This document shows, piece by piece, positions 20,559-28,858 of a DNA stretch of 64,000 bases (positions are counted from its first letter, which is position 1; the number at the start of each line of letters is the position of its first letter). Source of the stretch: Mesorhizobium sp. M9A.F.Ca.ET.002.03.1.2 (GTDB lineage Bacteria > Pseudomonadota > Alphaproteobacteria > Rhizobiales > Rhizobiaceae); the NCBI RefSeq assembly GCF_003952365.1, contig NZ_CP034443.1:372001-436000 (forward strand). Direction: 5' to 3'. Both the position numbers and the translations under genes were made by a program. The notes under the pieces were generated by a model. It did no database searches. It worked only from the letters and a program-made list of their open reading frames with translations, and was not told the DNA's origin.

Positions 20559-21471
20559 GCGTGCCGCCCTGACGCCCGGCGGCGCGGACATAGACGAGCA
20601 GCGCGACCATCACGATCGCCATCAGCGAGATCGACAGCGCCGAGCCGAGCGGCCAGTTACGGCCTTGCCCGAACTGCAGTTCGATGAGATTGCCGAGCAT
20701 CATATTCTTCGTCCCGCCGAGCACGCGCGGGGTGACATAGGCGCCCAGCGCCGGGATGAAGACGAGGATCGAGCCGGCAACGATGCCAGGCTTGACCAAC
20801 GGAATGATGACTCGCCTCAGCACCTGGAACCGGTTGGCGTAGAGGTCGTAACCCGCCTCGACCAGCCGGAAGTCGATCTTCTCCATGCTGGCATAGAGCG
20901 GCAGCACCATCAGCGGCAGATAGACATACGTCATGCCGACCATCAGCGCGAAATCGGTGAACATCATCTGGATCGGCTGGCTGATGATGCCGAGCTTGAT
21001 GAGCACCGTGTTGACGATGCCCTCGTTGCGGATCACCTCCTGGATGGCGAAGGTGCGGATCAAAAGATTGGTCCAGAAGGGGATGGTGATCAGGAACAGC
21101 CAGATGTCGCGCTGCCGCGCGGGCCGGGTGGCGATGAAATAGGCGGTCGGGAAGCCAAAGAGCAGCGTGAAGATCGTCGTCAGAAACGATAGTTTGGCCG
21201 AGCGCCAGAAGATCGACAGATGCGCGTCCGCAAAGGCCAGCGTGTCGTCGAAGATGTCGCGCTGCATGACCACCGACAGCCAGCCGTCCGTGGAGAATTT
21301 CCACACCACGTCGCCATAGGGCCCCGGCGTCAGGAACGAGTAGATCACCACGATCAGCAGCGGGCCGGTGGCCGCCAGCAAGATGATGATCAGTGCCGGC
21401 GCCGACAGAAGCCAGCGACCACGTATCTCACGCCGTTCGGCTTGCTCGGCGACTTCTTCCGCGCTCGCCAT
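20551..21471 (-). CDS. Polyamine-type ABC transporter permease (PotB/PotH-like)
   Basis: A 306-residue permease with a charged N-terminal cytoplasmic stretch ([20 protein letters not shown]) and six predicted membrane helices. The EAA loop EAGYDLYANRFQVLRRVIIP is followed by PGIVAGSILVFIPALGAYVTP, characteristic of PotB/PotH. Its ATG shares one base with the ATPase stop (TGATG), and its end overlaps the next permease, so the importer genes are tightly coupled. It works with the PotC-like permease, the ATPase and the binding protein. Confidence 0.88.
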   Translation of the reverse strand: MASAEEVAEQAERREIRGRWLLSAPALIIILLAATGPLLIVVIYSFLTPGPYGDVVWKFSTDGWLSVVMQRDIFDDTLAFADAHLSIFWRSAKLSFLTTIFTLLFGFPTAYFIATRPARQRDIWLFLITIPFWTNLLIRTFAIQEVIRNEGIVNTVLIKLGIISQPIQMMFTDFALMVGMTYVYLPLMVLPLYASMEKIDFRLVEAGYDLYANRFQVLRRVIIPLVKPGIVAGSILVFIPALGAYVTPRVLGGTKNMMLGNLIELQFGQGRNWPLGSALSISLMAIVMVALLVYVRAAGRQGGTHG

Positions 21472-22565
21472 CAGTCCCTCAGTATTTGTGCGGCGTCGTT
21501 GCCGATCGAAATGCCGACTTTGTCTCCCAGCTCGAAACCGCAGCCTGCGCTGCGCGTGTTCTGCTGGCGCACGGTGAAGGCCTCGCTGCTGTCCAGACGA
21601 ACATGGATGTGCGTGTCGGTGCCGAAATAGACGATGTTCTCGACCGTTCCCGACAGGTCGCCCTTGCCGTTGGTCAGCTTGGCATGCTCCGGTCTGACCA
21701 CCACGGTGGCGTTGTCCTTCGGCTGGAAGCCCTCAGCCACGGTCGCGTCGATCGTTGCGCCGGATTTGAGCGTTGCTCGTGCCTTGCCGTTGCCCATGCT
21801 GGTGATGGCTGCGGTCAGGAAATTGGTTTCGCCGATGAAGTCGGCGACGAAGCGCTCCGCCGGCTTGTCATAGATATCCCAGGGCGAGCCGACCTGCAGG
21901 ATCTTGCCCGACGACATCACCGCGATGCGGTCCGACATGGTCAGCGCTTCTTCCTGGTCGTGGGTGACGAAGATGAAGGTGATGCCGGTCTCGTGCTGCA
22001 GCCGCTTCAGCTCGATCTGCATCTCCTTGCGCAGCTTGAAGTCGAGCGCCGACAGCGGCTCGTCGAGCAACAGCACTTTCGGCTGCGGCGCCAGTGCCCG
22101 CGCCAGTGCCACGCGCTGTTGCTGGCCGCCGGAAATCTGGCTGGTGCGGCGGTTGCTGAGCGCCTCCATCTTGACCAGCTTCAGCATCTCGGCAACCCGC
22201 GCCTTCACTTCGGTCTTCGGCTTGCCGAGCATTTCGAGGCCGAAACCGATGTTCTCGGCCACCGTCATATGCGGGAACAGAGCATAGTTCTGGAACACGG
22301 TGTTGACCGGCCGCTTGAACGGCGGCAGCGGTGCGATGTCCTGGCCGTGCAGCAGGATCTCGCCGGTGCTCGGAAAGTCGAAGCCGGCGATCAGCCGCAG
22401 AAGCGTCGTCTTTCCGCAGCCGGACGGACCAAGCAGCGTGAAGAACTCATTTTCGCGGATCGACACCGAGACAGTGTCGAGAGCGGCGACCTGCGACTCC
22501 CCGGTACCGAATACCTTGCGGACGCCACGAACCTCAATCGCATTTCTACCCGGCTGTTCCGGCAC
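21471..22565 (-). CDS. Polyamine-type ABC transporter ATP-binding protein (PotA/PotG-like)
   Basis: A 364-residue ATPase. Walker A is [16 protein letters not shown], the signature is [20 protein letters not shown] and Walker B is [19 protein letters not shown]-terminal TOBE domain (about 285-360) fits the PotA/MalK group. It energises the importer made by the next three genes and is first of that tight set. The gap of 127 bp to the upstream amidohydrolase gene could hold a separate promoter, but no strong one was recognised. Confidence 0.9.
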   Translation of the reverse strand: MPEQPGRNAIEVRGVRKVFGTGESQVAALDTVSVSIRENEFFTLLGPSGCGKTTLLRLIAGFDFPSTGEILLHGQDIAPLPPFKRPVNTVFQNYALFPHMTVAENIGFGLEMLGKPKTEVKARVAEMLKLVKMEALSNRRTSQISGGQQQRVALARALAPQPKVLLLDEPLSALDFKLRKEMQIELKRLQHETGITFIFVTHDQEEALTMSDRIAVMSSGKILQVGSPWDIYDKPAERFVADFIGETNFLTAAITSMGNGKARATLKSGATIDATVAEGFQPKDNATVVVRPEHAKLTNGKGDLSGTVENIVYFGTDTHIHVRLDSSEAFTVRQQNTRSAGCGFELGDKVGISIGNDAAQILRD

Positions 22566-22692
22566 GATTACCCCATTTCTTGTGCCCGCTCTTCATGGCG
22601 GATCCAGTTCCCACTCGATTGTCAGCACACGGCGTGTGGCTTGGCAAGCATACATCCGAATCCCGATTCAGAACGCAATTCCCATGCCACCG

Positions 22693-24360
22693 TCATGCCT
22701 GATAAGTGACCTTGCCGCCGCAGATCGTCGTCACCGGCCGCACCGTATGCAGCGCTTCCGGCGCGGTCGCCTCGATATCGGCAGAGAGCACCACGAGATC
22801 GGCCATGAAGCCTGATTTCAGGCGGCCTTTGCGATGTTCCATGAACTCGGCATAGGCGCCTTCCACCGTGTAGCCGCCGAGCGCTTCATGCAGCGAGAAG
22901 CGCTGGTCGGGATCGCTGTCTGCCCATGGTTTGCGCAGCACTGCCGCCTGAATGCCCAGGATCGGATCGATCGGCGACACCGGCCAGTCGGAGGCGAAGA
23001 CGACGCGCGCGCCGGCATTCTTCAGCGTCCGCCACGCATAGCTCAGCGGCCAGCGGGCGCGTCCGATGCGTGACACCGTTGGTTCCAGCGGCAAGCCCAT
23101 GCTGCCCGGCGGATGCGGCGGCTGCATCGAGGCAATGACCCCAAGCTTCGCGAAGCGCGGCACGTCGGCAGCGGTGACCACCTCGATATGCTCGACCCGA
23201 TGCCGGCTGTCACGCTTGCCGTTTTGTTTCTGTGCCGCCTCGTAGCCGTCGAGCACAGCGCGCACGGCGCCGTCGCCGATCGAGTGCACCGCCATCTGCA
23301 GCCCGCGTCTGTCGACGGCCACGGCAAGGTCGATGAACTGCTGCGGCGTGAAAAGCGGCTCGCCCACCCAATCCGGACGATCCGCGTAAGGCTCGACCAT
23401 CACCGCCGTCCATGAATCGAGCACGCCGTCGTAGAACACCTTGACCATGCCCGACGACAGCCATTCGCCATTGTAGCGCTCAGCCATCGTCGACGCCTTG
23501 TCGAGCATGTCGAGCGTCATGAAATTCTTATAATGGAACGGCACCTGCACCCGGCAGAGCAACCCACCTTCGGCCTCGATCTCGGACAGGAGTTCGAGCT
23601 GGTGCAAATTGCCGTCCATGTTCTGGATCGATGTGATGCCGTGCCTGGCACACCATTCCAGCCCGCGGCGCATGATCGCCCGGTCGGAGGCCTGCTGCGC
23701 CGGCGTCGGCTTCGGGTCGGGCTCGCCGCCGGTGGCCAGGCCGAGTCGCACGCGACCCTCGCCGGCCAGCGCGATCAGCGGCCCAAAAGCCTCGCCCTCG
23801 CGCAATTCGCCGCTGGCCAGCCCGTCGTCGCCCATGACGATCTCATTGCCAGGGCCAAGCTGCCTGCCGCCAAGCAGGCCGGCCATTTGCAGCGCCCTGG
23901 TGTTGGCCCACATCGTGTGGTGGTCGGGTGCCGCCATGACGAAGGGCCGGTCCGGCAGGATGCGGTCCAAGTGATGGCGGCTGACCCGCTCGGCCGCCGA
24001 CAGGATGGTGTAGTCGGCGCCTTGCGCCTGCAGAATGGGCAGGTCCGGCCGCTTTGCGGCATAATGGCGCACAGCGTCGCAAAGCGCCTCGAAACCGTGG
24101 ACGCCCGTCAGTTGGAGATGATCGAGCTCGGCCGCGCCGGCGAAAAGATGCATATGCGCCTCGATGAAGCCGGGCACGACGGAACTGCGCCCGGCATCGA
24201 TGACACGCGTGCCGGGGCCTTTGTGCTCCAGCACAGTTGCGCGATCTGCGATCGCAATGATCTCACCACCCTTGACGGCTATGGCTTCGGCGCGGGGCGT
24301 ATCGGGATCCATCGTCAATATGCTGGCGTTCTCGACGATCAGATCGGCCGATAGCGGCAT
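22693..24360 (-). CDS. YtcJ-like amidohydrolase (metal-dependent)
   Basis: A 555-residue amidohydrolase-superfamily protein of the YtcJ/EXO amidohydrolase group. The N-terminal metal-binding motif is GFIEAHMHLFAG (near 62-73). Later ligands are in KNFMTLDMLDK, AVHSIGDGAVRAVLDGYE and HRVEHIEVV, and the Asp is in VFASDWPVSPIDP. C-terminal GFMADLVVLSADIEA is the usual composite beta-domain strand. GGGAG precedes the ATG. It is the first gene of the minus-strand importer/hydrolase cluster and is divergent from the acetylpolyamine-amidohydrolase-like gene, so it probably belongs to the same amide catabolic pathway. Substrate unknown. Confidence 0.85.
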   Translation of the reverse strand: MPLSADLIVENASILTMDPDTPRAEAIAVKGGEIIAIADRATVLEHKGPGTRVIDAGRSSVVPGFIEAHMHLFAGAAELDHLQLTGVHGFEALCDAVRHYAAKRPDLPILQAQGADYTILSAAERVSRHHLDRILPDRPFVMAAPDHHTMWANTRALQMAGLLGGRQLGPGNEIVMGDDGLASGELREGEAFGPLIALAGEGRVRLGLATGGEPDPKPTPAQQASDRAIMRRGLEWCARHGITSIQNMDGNLHQLELLSEIEAEGGLLCRVQVPFHYKNFMTLDMLDKASTMAERYNGEWLSSGMVKVFYDGVLDSWTAVMVEPYADRPDWVGEPLFTPQQFIDLAVAVDRRGLQMAVHSIGDGAVRAVLDGYEAAQKQNGKRDSRHRVEHIEVVTAADVPRFAKLGVIASMQPPHPPGSMGLPLEPTVSRIGRARWPLSYAWRTLKNAGARVVFASDWPVSPIDPILGIQAAVLRKPWADSDPDQRFSLHEALGGYTVEGAYAEFMEHRKGRLKSGFMADLVVLSADIEATAPEALHTVRPVTTICGGKVTYQA

Positions 24361-24529
24361 AATTTTCTCCCGTTTGAGCTTAGGCTAGCAGAGTATTGGC
24401 GTCTGGCAAGCCGTCTGCCGCCACCTGGAACAACACTCTGGAATGCCTCTTGGCGGCGCTGAAACTCTCTGCCACAAAGCAGTCTGTCAATGACAGATGC
24501 GCAACTCGAAGAGCGGGCCGGCCCCAAAA

Positions 24530-25561
24530 ATGAAGACTGTTTTCTCTCCTCTCCACGCCGGTCATGCCGGAAACGTCGAGCTCATTTCAGGCGCCATAGT
24601 GCCGGCCTTCGAGAAGCCCTCGCGCGCCGAGTTCATCAAGGCGAGGGTGGAGAGCGAAAAGCTCGGCCCGATCCTGCCGCCCGACAGCCACGATCTCGCT
24701 GCTGCCAGGAAAGTGCATGTCAGCGACTACATCGATTTCCTGCCGACCGTGTGGCCGCTCTGGGAAGCGTCCGGCCGGACGGGTTCGGCCCTCCCCTTCA
24801 CCTGGCCGACGCGCGGACTGCGCGGCGATGTGCGCCCCAGGACCATCGATGCGCTGCTTGGCTTTTACTCCTTCGACGGCGGCGCCACCTTCGTCAAAGG
24901 CACCTGGGAGGCGATCAAGTCGTCTTATGACGTGGCACTGACCGCGGCCGCCCTGGTCAAGGACGGCGAGATGTCCGCCTTCGCGCTCTGCCGCCCGCCC
25001 GGCCATCACGCCGGCGCCGCCTTCATGGGCGGCTATTGCTACATCAACAACGCCGCCGTTGCCGCGCAATGGTTCCGCGACCAGGGCGCCAAACGCGTCT
25101 CGATCCTCGATGTCGACTACCATCACGGCAACGGCACGCAGGAGATCTTCTACAGCCGCGACGACGTGCAGGTGCTGAACCTGCACGGCGACCCGATGAC
25201 CGAGTATCCGTTTTTCCTCGGCCATGCCGACGAGCGCGGCGCCGGGCCCGGCGAAGGCTTCAATCTCAACTACCCCATGCCATTCGGCACCACATGGGAC
25301 GCCTGGAACGCCTCGCTGGAAGACGCCTGCACGAAACTTGCAGCTTACGCTCCCGATGTCGTTGTCGTCTCGCTCGGCGTCGACACGTTCGAGAAGGACC
25401 CGATCAGCCAGTTCAAGCTGAAAAGCCCCGACTATCCCAAGATCGGCCGCCGCGTCGCCAGGCTCGGCCTGCCGACGCTGTTCGTCATGGAAGGCGGCTA
25501 TGCCGTCGAGGAGATCGGCATCAACGCCGTCGGTGTGCTGACAGGCTTCGAGGATCGGTAA
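24530..25561 (+). CDS. Histone-deacetylase-fold hydrolase, acetylpolyamine amidohydrolase-like
   Basis: A 343-residue HDAC-superfamily enzyme. The active site is visible: His159-His160 in CRPPGHHAG, zinc ligands Asp196 and His198 in DVDYHHGNGTQE, a third Asp in SLGVDTFEKDP and the transition-state Tyr in EGGYAVEEIG. The beginning MKTVFSPLHAGH matches acetylpolyamine amidohydrolases, which remove acetyl groups from acetylputrescine, acetylcadaverine or acetylspermidine, so 24530 is preferred to the upstream ATG at 24497. It is transcribed divergently from the polyamine-type importer cluster, supporting import followed by deacetylation. Confidence 0.87.
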   Translation: MKTVFSPLHAGHAGNVELISGAIVPAFEKPSRAEFIKARVESEKLGPILPPDSHDLAAARKVHVSDYIDFLPTVWPLWEASGRTGSALPFTWPTRGLRGDVRPRTIDALLGFYSFDGGATFVKGTWEAIKSSYDVALTAAALVKDGEMSAFALCRPPGHHAGAAFMGGYCYINNAAVAAQWFRDQGAKRVSILDVDYHHGNGTQEIFYSRDDVQVLNLHGDPMTEYPFFLGHADERGAGPGEGFNLNYPMPFGTTWDAWNASLEDACTKLAAYAPDVVVVSLGVDTFEKDPISQFKLKSPDYPKIGRRVARLGLPTLFVMEGGYAVEEIGINAVGVLTGFEDR

Positions 25562-25928
25562 CGCATGTCGCCCAGAAGTCTGGCCCTTGGGCGTTTGACC
25601 CAAGGGTGCGCGGCGGTTTTGGGATAGCGGCATGTGTAGAAGAAACTAGCAGGCAACAGGCGGCGCAACCGTCCAGGTTGCGGCTTGTCGGCATGGAGCT
25701 TTTCCCCGCCTTCGCGTCGGCGGGCAGAAAATCGACCATCTCACCGATGCGCCTCACGCCGCCTGCAAGGACGCCGCTGACCTGTTCCGGCCCCTGCTAT
25801 CTCGTTGTTGGACCATGATCTTTTTCGAGAATGCGTTCGCCCTTTGCGATGCGATGTTCTACTTTGAAGGAACGGTATGAGGGACCGATTCACTGGAATA
25901 AGACAGCATTGAAGGCGGGGAAGCATCC
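25562..25928. other. Gene-free stretch with a variant palindromic repeat and a possible gene remnant
   Basis: Positions 25563-25636 carry a family-A palindrome (GCATGTCGCCCAGAAG to GGGATAGCGGCATG) enlarged by an inner stem CCCTTGGG/CCCAAGGG. The following 160 bp keep coding-like base composition, and one forward frame reads about 38 residues without a stop (QKIDHLTDAPHAACKDAADL), but there is no start or ribosome-binding site and no family could be named. The last 60 bp lead into the MFS gene. Confidence 0.4.
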
Positions 25929-27572
25929 ATGATCGACGACGAGCCGGACAGCGAACGCGTCTCGGCGCTGGCGCCGTTCCGGCACAGCATTTTCCGCGCC
26001 GTATGGTCCGCCAGTCTGGTTTCGAATTTCGGCGGCCTGATCCAGGGCGTCGGCGCCGCCTGGATGATGACCACCATCGCCACCTCGTCCTATCAGGTCG
26101 CGCTGGTCCAGGCTTCGACCACCTTGCCGATCATGCTGTTTGCGCTCGTTGCCGGCGCCATCGCCGACAGCTTCAACCGGCGCAAGGTCATGCTGATTGC
26201 CCAGACCTTCATGCTGGTCGTCTCGGTTCTGCTGACCGTCTTCACCTACCTTGGCCTGATGACGCCGTGGACGTTGCTCGCCTTCACCTTCCTGATCGAC
26301 AGCGGCACGGCGCTCAACAACCCGTCATGGCAGGCTTCAGTCGGCGACATGGTGCCGCGCGCCAAGCTGCCGGCTGCCGTCGCGCTCAACTCGTTGGGCT
26401 TCAACCTGACGCGCAGCGTCGGCCCGGCGATCGGCGGCATCATCGTTGCCGCCGCGGGTGCCGCAGCGGCCTTTGCCGCCAACGCGCTGAGCTATGTCGG
26501 GCTCATCATCGTGCTGGCTCGCTGGAAGCCGGACTTGCCGGCCTCGACGCTGCCGCGCGAGACGCTGGGCGCGGCGATGGGCGCCGGCCTGCGCTACGTC
26601 GCCATGTCGCCCAACATCGGCAAGGTGCTGGCCAGGGGCGCGGCTTTCGGCTTCAGCGCCGGTGCGGTTCTGGCGCTGCTGCCGCTGGTGGCGCGCGACG
26701 TCGTCAAGGGCGATGCCTTGACCTATGGCATCATGCTCGGCGCTTTCGGCATCGGCGCCGTCGGCGGCGCGCTGATCAGCGTCCGGCTGAGGCAGATGCT
26801 GTCCAGCGAAACGATGGTGCGCATGGCCTTCGCCGGCTTCGCGCTCTGCGCCTTCAATGCCGCCGTCAGCGACCACGCCTGGCAGACGTCGCTCGGGCTG
26901 CTCATCGGCGGCGCCTGCTGGGTGATCGCGCTGTCGCATTTCAACGTCACGGTGCAGATGTCGACGCCGCGCTGGGTCGTCGGCCGGGTGCTCTCGGTCT
27001 ATCAGACGGCGACCTTCGGCGGCATCGCGCTCGGCAGCTGGATCTGGGGTGTCGTCGCCGATGCGCATGGCGCCGAATTCGCGCTGATCGCGGCCAGTGT
27101 CGCGATGCTGGCGGGCGGCGCGATCGGCCTCTTGCTGCCCTTGCCGCAGCAGGCGGTGCTCAACCTCGATCCGCTGAACCGCTTCAAGGAGCCCCATCTC
27201 GGCCTCGACCTCAAGCTGCGCAGCGGCCCCATCGCCATCATGATCGAGTACATCATCCGTGAGGAGGACGTGCCGGAATTCCTCGCCACCATGGCCGAAC
27301 GCGGCCGCATCCGTCGCCGCGACGGCGCCCGCAACTGGACGCTCGCGCGGGACCTTGAGAACCCATCCGTCTGGATCGAGCACTATCACACGCCGACATG
27401 GCTCGAATACATCCGCCACAACAAGCGGGCCACCCATGCCGACGCCGTCATCGGCGAGCGTATACGGGCGCTGCACAGCGGCGACGAGCCGCCGCGCGTC
27501 CGCCGCATGATCGAGCGCCCGACGACCGCCGGCACGGCGATCGTCATGCCGAAAGGGCCGATCGAGCATTAG
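25929..27572 (+). CDS. MFS exporter with C-terminal ABM-like domain
   Basis: A 547-residue protein. Residues about 20-410 are an MFS transporter of the EntS/MFS_3 type with 12 hydrophobic segments. Motifs are GAIADSFNRRKVMLIAQ (loop 2-3), NNPSWQASVGDMVPRAKLPA and NSLGFNLTRSVGPAIGG. Residues about 425-530 form a soluble domain starting IAIMIEYIIREEDVPEFLA, with GARNWTLARDLENPSVWIEHY, resembling antibiotic-biosynthesis-monooxygenase-type ferredoxin-like domains. This fusion occurs in other MFS_3 proteins, but its purpose is unknown. Likely an inner-membrane exporter of a small molecule. GGGGAAGC precedes the ATG. Confidence 0.85.
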   Translation: MIDDEPDSERVSALAPFRHSIFRAVWSASLVSNFGGLIQGVGAAWMMTTIATSSYQVALVQASTTLPIMLFALVAGAIADSFNRRKVMLIAQTFMLVVSVLLTVFTYLGLMTPWTLLAFTFLIDSGTALNNPSWQASVGDMVPRAKLPAAVALNSLGFNLTRSVGPAIGGIIVAAAGAAAAFAANALSYVGLIIVLARWKPDLPASTLPRETLGAAMGAGLRYVAMSPNIGKVLARGAAFGFSAGAVLALLPLVARDVVKGDALTYGIMLGAFGIGAVGGALISVRLRQMLSSETMVRMAFAGFALCAFNAAVSDHAWQTSLGLLIGGACWVIALSHFNVTVQMSTPRWVVGRVLSVYQTATFGGIALGSWIWGVVADAHGAEFALIAASVAMLAGGAIGLLLPLPQQAVLNLDPLNRFKEPHLGLDLKLRSGPIAIMIEYIIREEDVPEFLATMAERGRIRRRDGARNWTLARDLENPSVWIEHYHTPTWLEYIRHNKRATHADAVIGERIRALHSGDEPPRVRRMIERPTTAGTAIVMPKGPIEH

Positions 27573-27814
27573 ACGGTAGTTTGCACGGCCGATTACATCG
27601 CATGGCAACCACGATGCCGGTCGCCACAGGTAGTGTGGACAGCACAGCTTCGCTGCGGCGATACGACCATCTTCGTCACGCGCAACCGCGTTGACGTAAA
27701 CGTCAACCCGAAGCTATATGCGCCAGCGACCGTGTCGCGAAATGCGCAAGACGGCAACTTCGGCCAGATCGAAGTGCCAATATCGACAAACGCAACGAGA
27801 CGAGGAGAACGGCC

Positions 27815-28099
27815 ATGGGCGTTCAGGAGATTGCCGACAAGATCAGCTCGCGCGTGGCAAGTGCCGGGTTCGATCGTTCCGTGAAATTTGATACCGGCAG
27901 CGATGGCGTCATCGTCATCGACGGCGCTGATGTCTCGACCACCGACGCACCGGCCGACTGCACCATCAAGCTCTCGCTCGACGATCTGGACTCGCTGATA
28001 TCGGGCGACCTCAACCCGACCATGGCATTCATGTCCGGCAAGATAAAGGTCGAAGGCGACATGACGGTCGCCATGGCGCTCAGCCAGTTGATTGGCTGA
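27815..28099 (+). CDS. Small SCP2 sterol-carrier-domain protein
   Basis: A 94-residue single-domain SCP2-like protein. The beta core shows GVIVIDGADVSTTDAPADCT and KLSLDDLDSLISGDLNP; the helix near the end reads MAFMSGKIKVEGDMTVAMAL. These proteins bind lipids or acyl-CoA in a hydrophobic tunnel. GAGGAG lies 9 bp before the ATG. It is monocistronic: a 242-bp gap precedes it and a strong terminator follows 20 bp after the stop. The ligand is not known. Confidence 0.85.
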   Translation: MGVQEIADKISSRVASAGFDRSVKFDTGSDGVIVIDGADVSTTDAPADCTIKLSLDDLDSLISGDLNPTMAFMSGKIKVEGDMTVAMALSQLIG

Positions 28100-28119
28100 C
28101 CTACTTGAAGATGGACAGA

Positions 28120-28149
28120 ACGCCGCCCGATGGGCGGCGTTTTTGTTTT
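28120..28149 (+). terminator. Rho-independent terminator of the SCP2 gene
   Basis: ACGCCGCCC (28120-28128) pairs with GGGCGGCGT (28132-28140) around a 3-base loop, followed by TTTTGTTTT. A classic intrinsic terminator 20 bp after the stop codon. Confidence 0.9.
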
Positions 28150-28156
28150 CGAACCG

Positions 28157-28759
28157 TCAGGCAGCGAGCGGCAGTCTCTGCGTCTTCAGCTTGCGCCCTG
28201 CCGCCTTCAGCGTGCCCTGCGCGCCGGCGAGCGCGCCTTCCACCAGTTCCAGTGCCAGCAAGCGGTGCCGCTCATAGGGGCCTGGCATGGCCAGCGAGCC
28301 GGTCTTCTCCGCCGAGAACCCGAAGCGCTCATAGTAAGGCGCGTCGCCGACCAGCAGGATCGCGGCGTGGCCAAGACGCGCGGCCTCGGTGACCGCATGG
28401 CGCATCAGCGCCGAGCCGATGCCGGCATTCTTGATTGTGGGGTCGACGGCGAGCGGGCCGAGCAGAAGGGCTGCCCGACCGCCCTCGCCCAGCACGACAT
28501 CCCATAGCCGCACGGTGCCCGTGACAGCGCCCGACGCGTCGCGCGCGACAAAGGTCAGGCCTTCCGAAGGCCGGCGGCCGCGCCGCAGCTTTTCCGACGT
28601 TTTTTTCCGCCGGCTCAAGCCCATGGCGCGATCGAGCAGGGCTTCGCGCGCGACGATGTCGGCGGCGGTTTCGGCGGTGATGACAAAAGCGCCAGCAATC
28701 TCCCCCTCAAGGGGGGAGATGGCCGCGGCGCCCTCAGCAATGAAATCTGCAATTTCCAT
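28157..28759 (-). CDS. GNAT-family N-acetyltransferase
   Basis: A 200-residue protein of the YhbS-like acetyltransferase group. Core motifs are LLLGPLAVDPTIKNAGIGSALMRHAV (acetyl-CoA-binding motif A, near 97-122) and VGDAPYYERFGFSAEK (motif B, near 137-152). Residues about 14-21 (ISPLEGE) are encoded by a small palindromic repeat (28698-28720), so the N-terminus appears to have absorbed an intergenic element or is mis-started. The typical family beginning is near VITAETAADIVAREALLDRA. The substrate is unknown. It converges on the SCP2 gene. Confidence 0.8.
   Translation of the reverse strand: MEIADFIAEGAAAISPLEGEIAGAFVITAETAADIVAREALLDRAMGLSRRKKTSEKLRRGRRPSEGLTFVARDASGAVTGTVRLWDVVLGEGGRAALLLGPLAVDPTIKNAGIGSALMRHAVTEAARLGHAAILLVGDAPYYERFGFSAEKTGSLAMPGPYERHRLLALELVEGALAGAQGTLKAAGRKLKTQRLPLAA
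28698..28720. repeat. Mini-palindrome inside the acetyltransferase N-terminus
   Basis: ATCTCCCCC and GGGGGAGAT form a 9-bp inverted repeat around TCAAG. In the reading frame of the acetyltransferase it encodes ISPLEGE(I). A related half-element (TCCCTCACTTGGGGGAGAT) lies at 44758-44776 after the KDPG aldolase gene. Such elements are usually intergenic; here it appears to be translated. Confidence 0.6.
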
Positions 28760-28858
28760 GTCCGCAATCCCTGGCGAGCGGAGATCTGTTCCACAGGCGA
28801 GCCGGAGCGGGCGATCCGTTCGCCCGCCTCGGGTGATCTGAGCAACTCTTGCGAGCCG

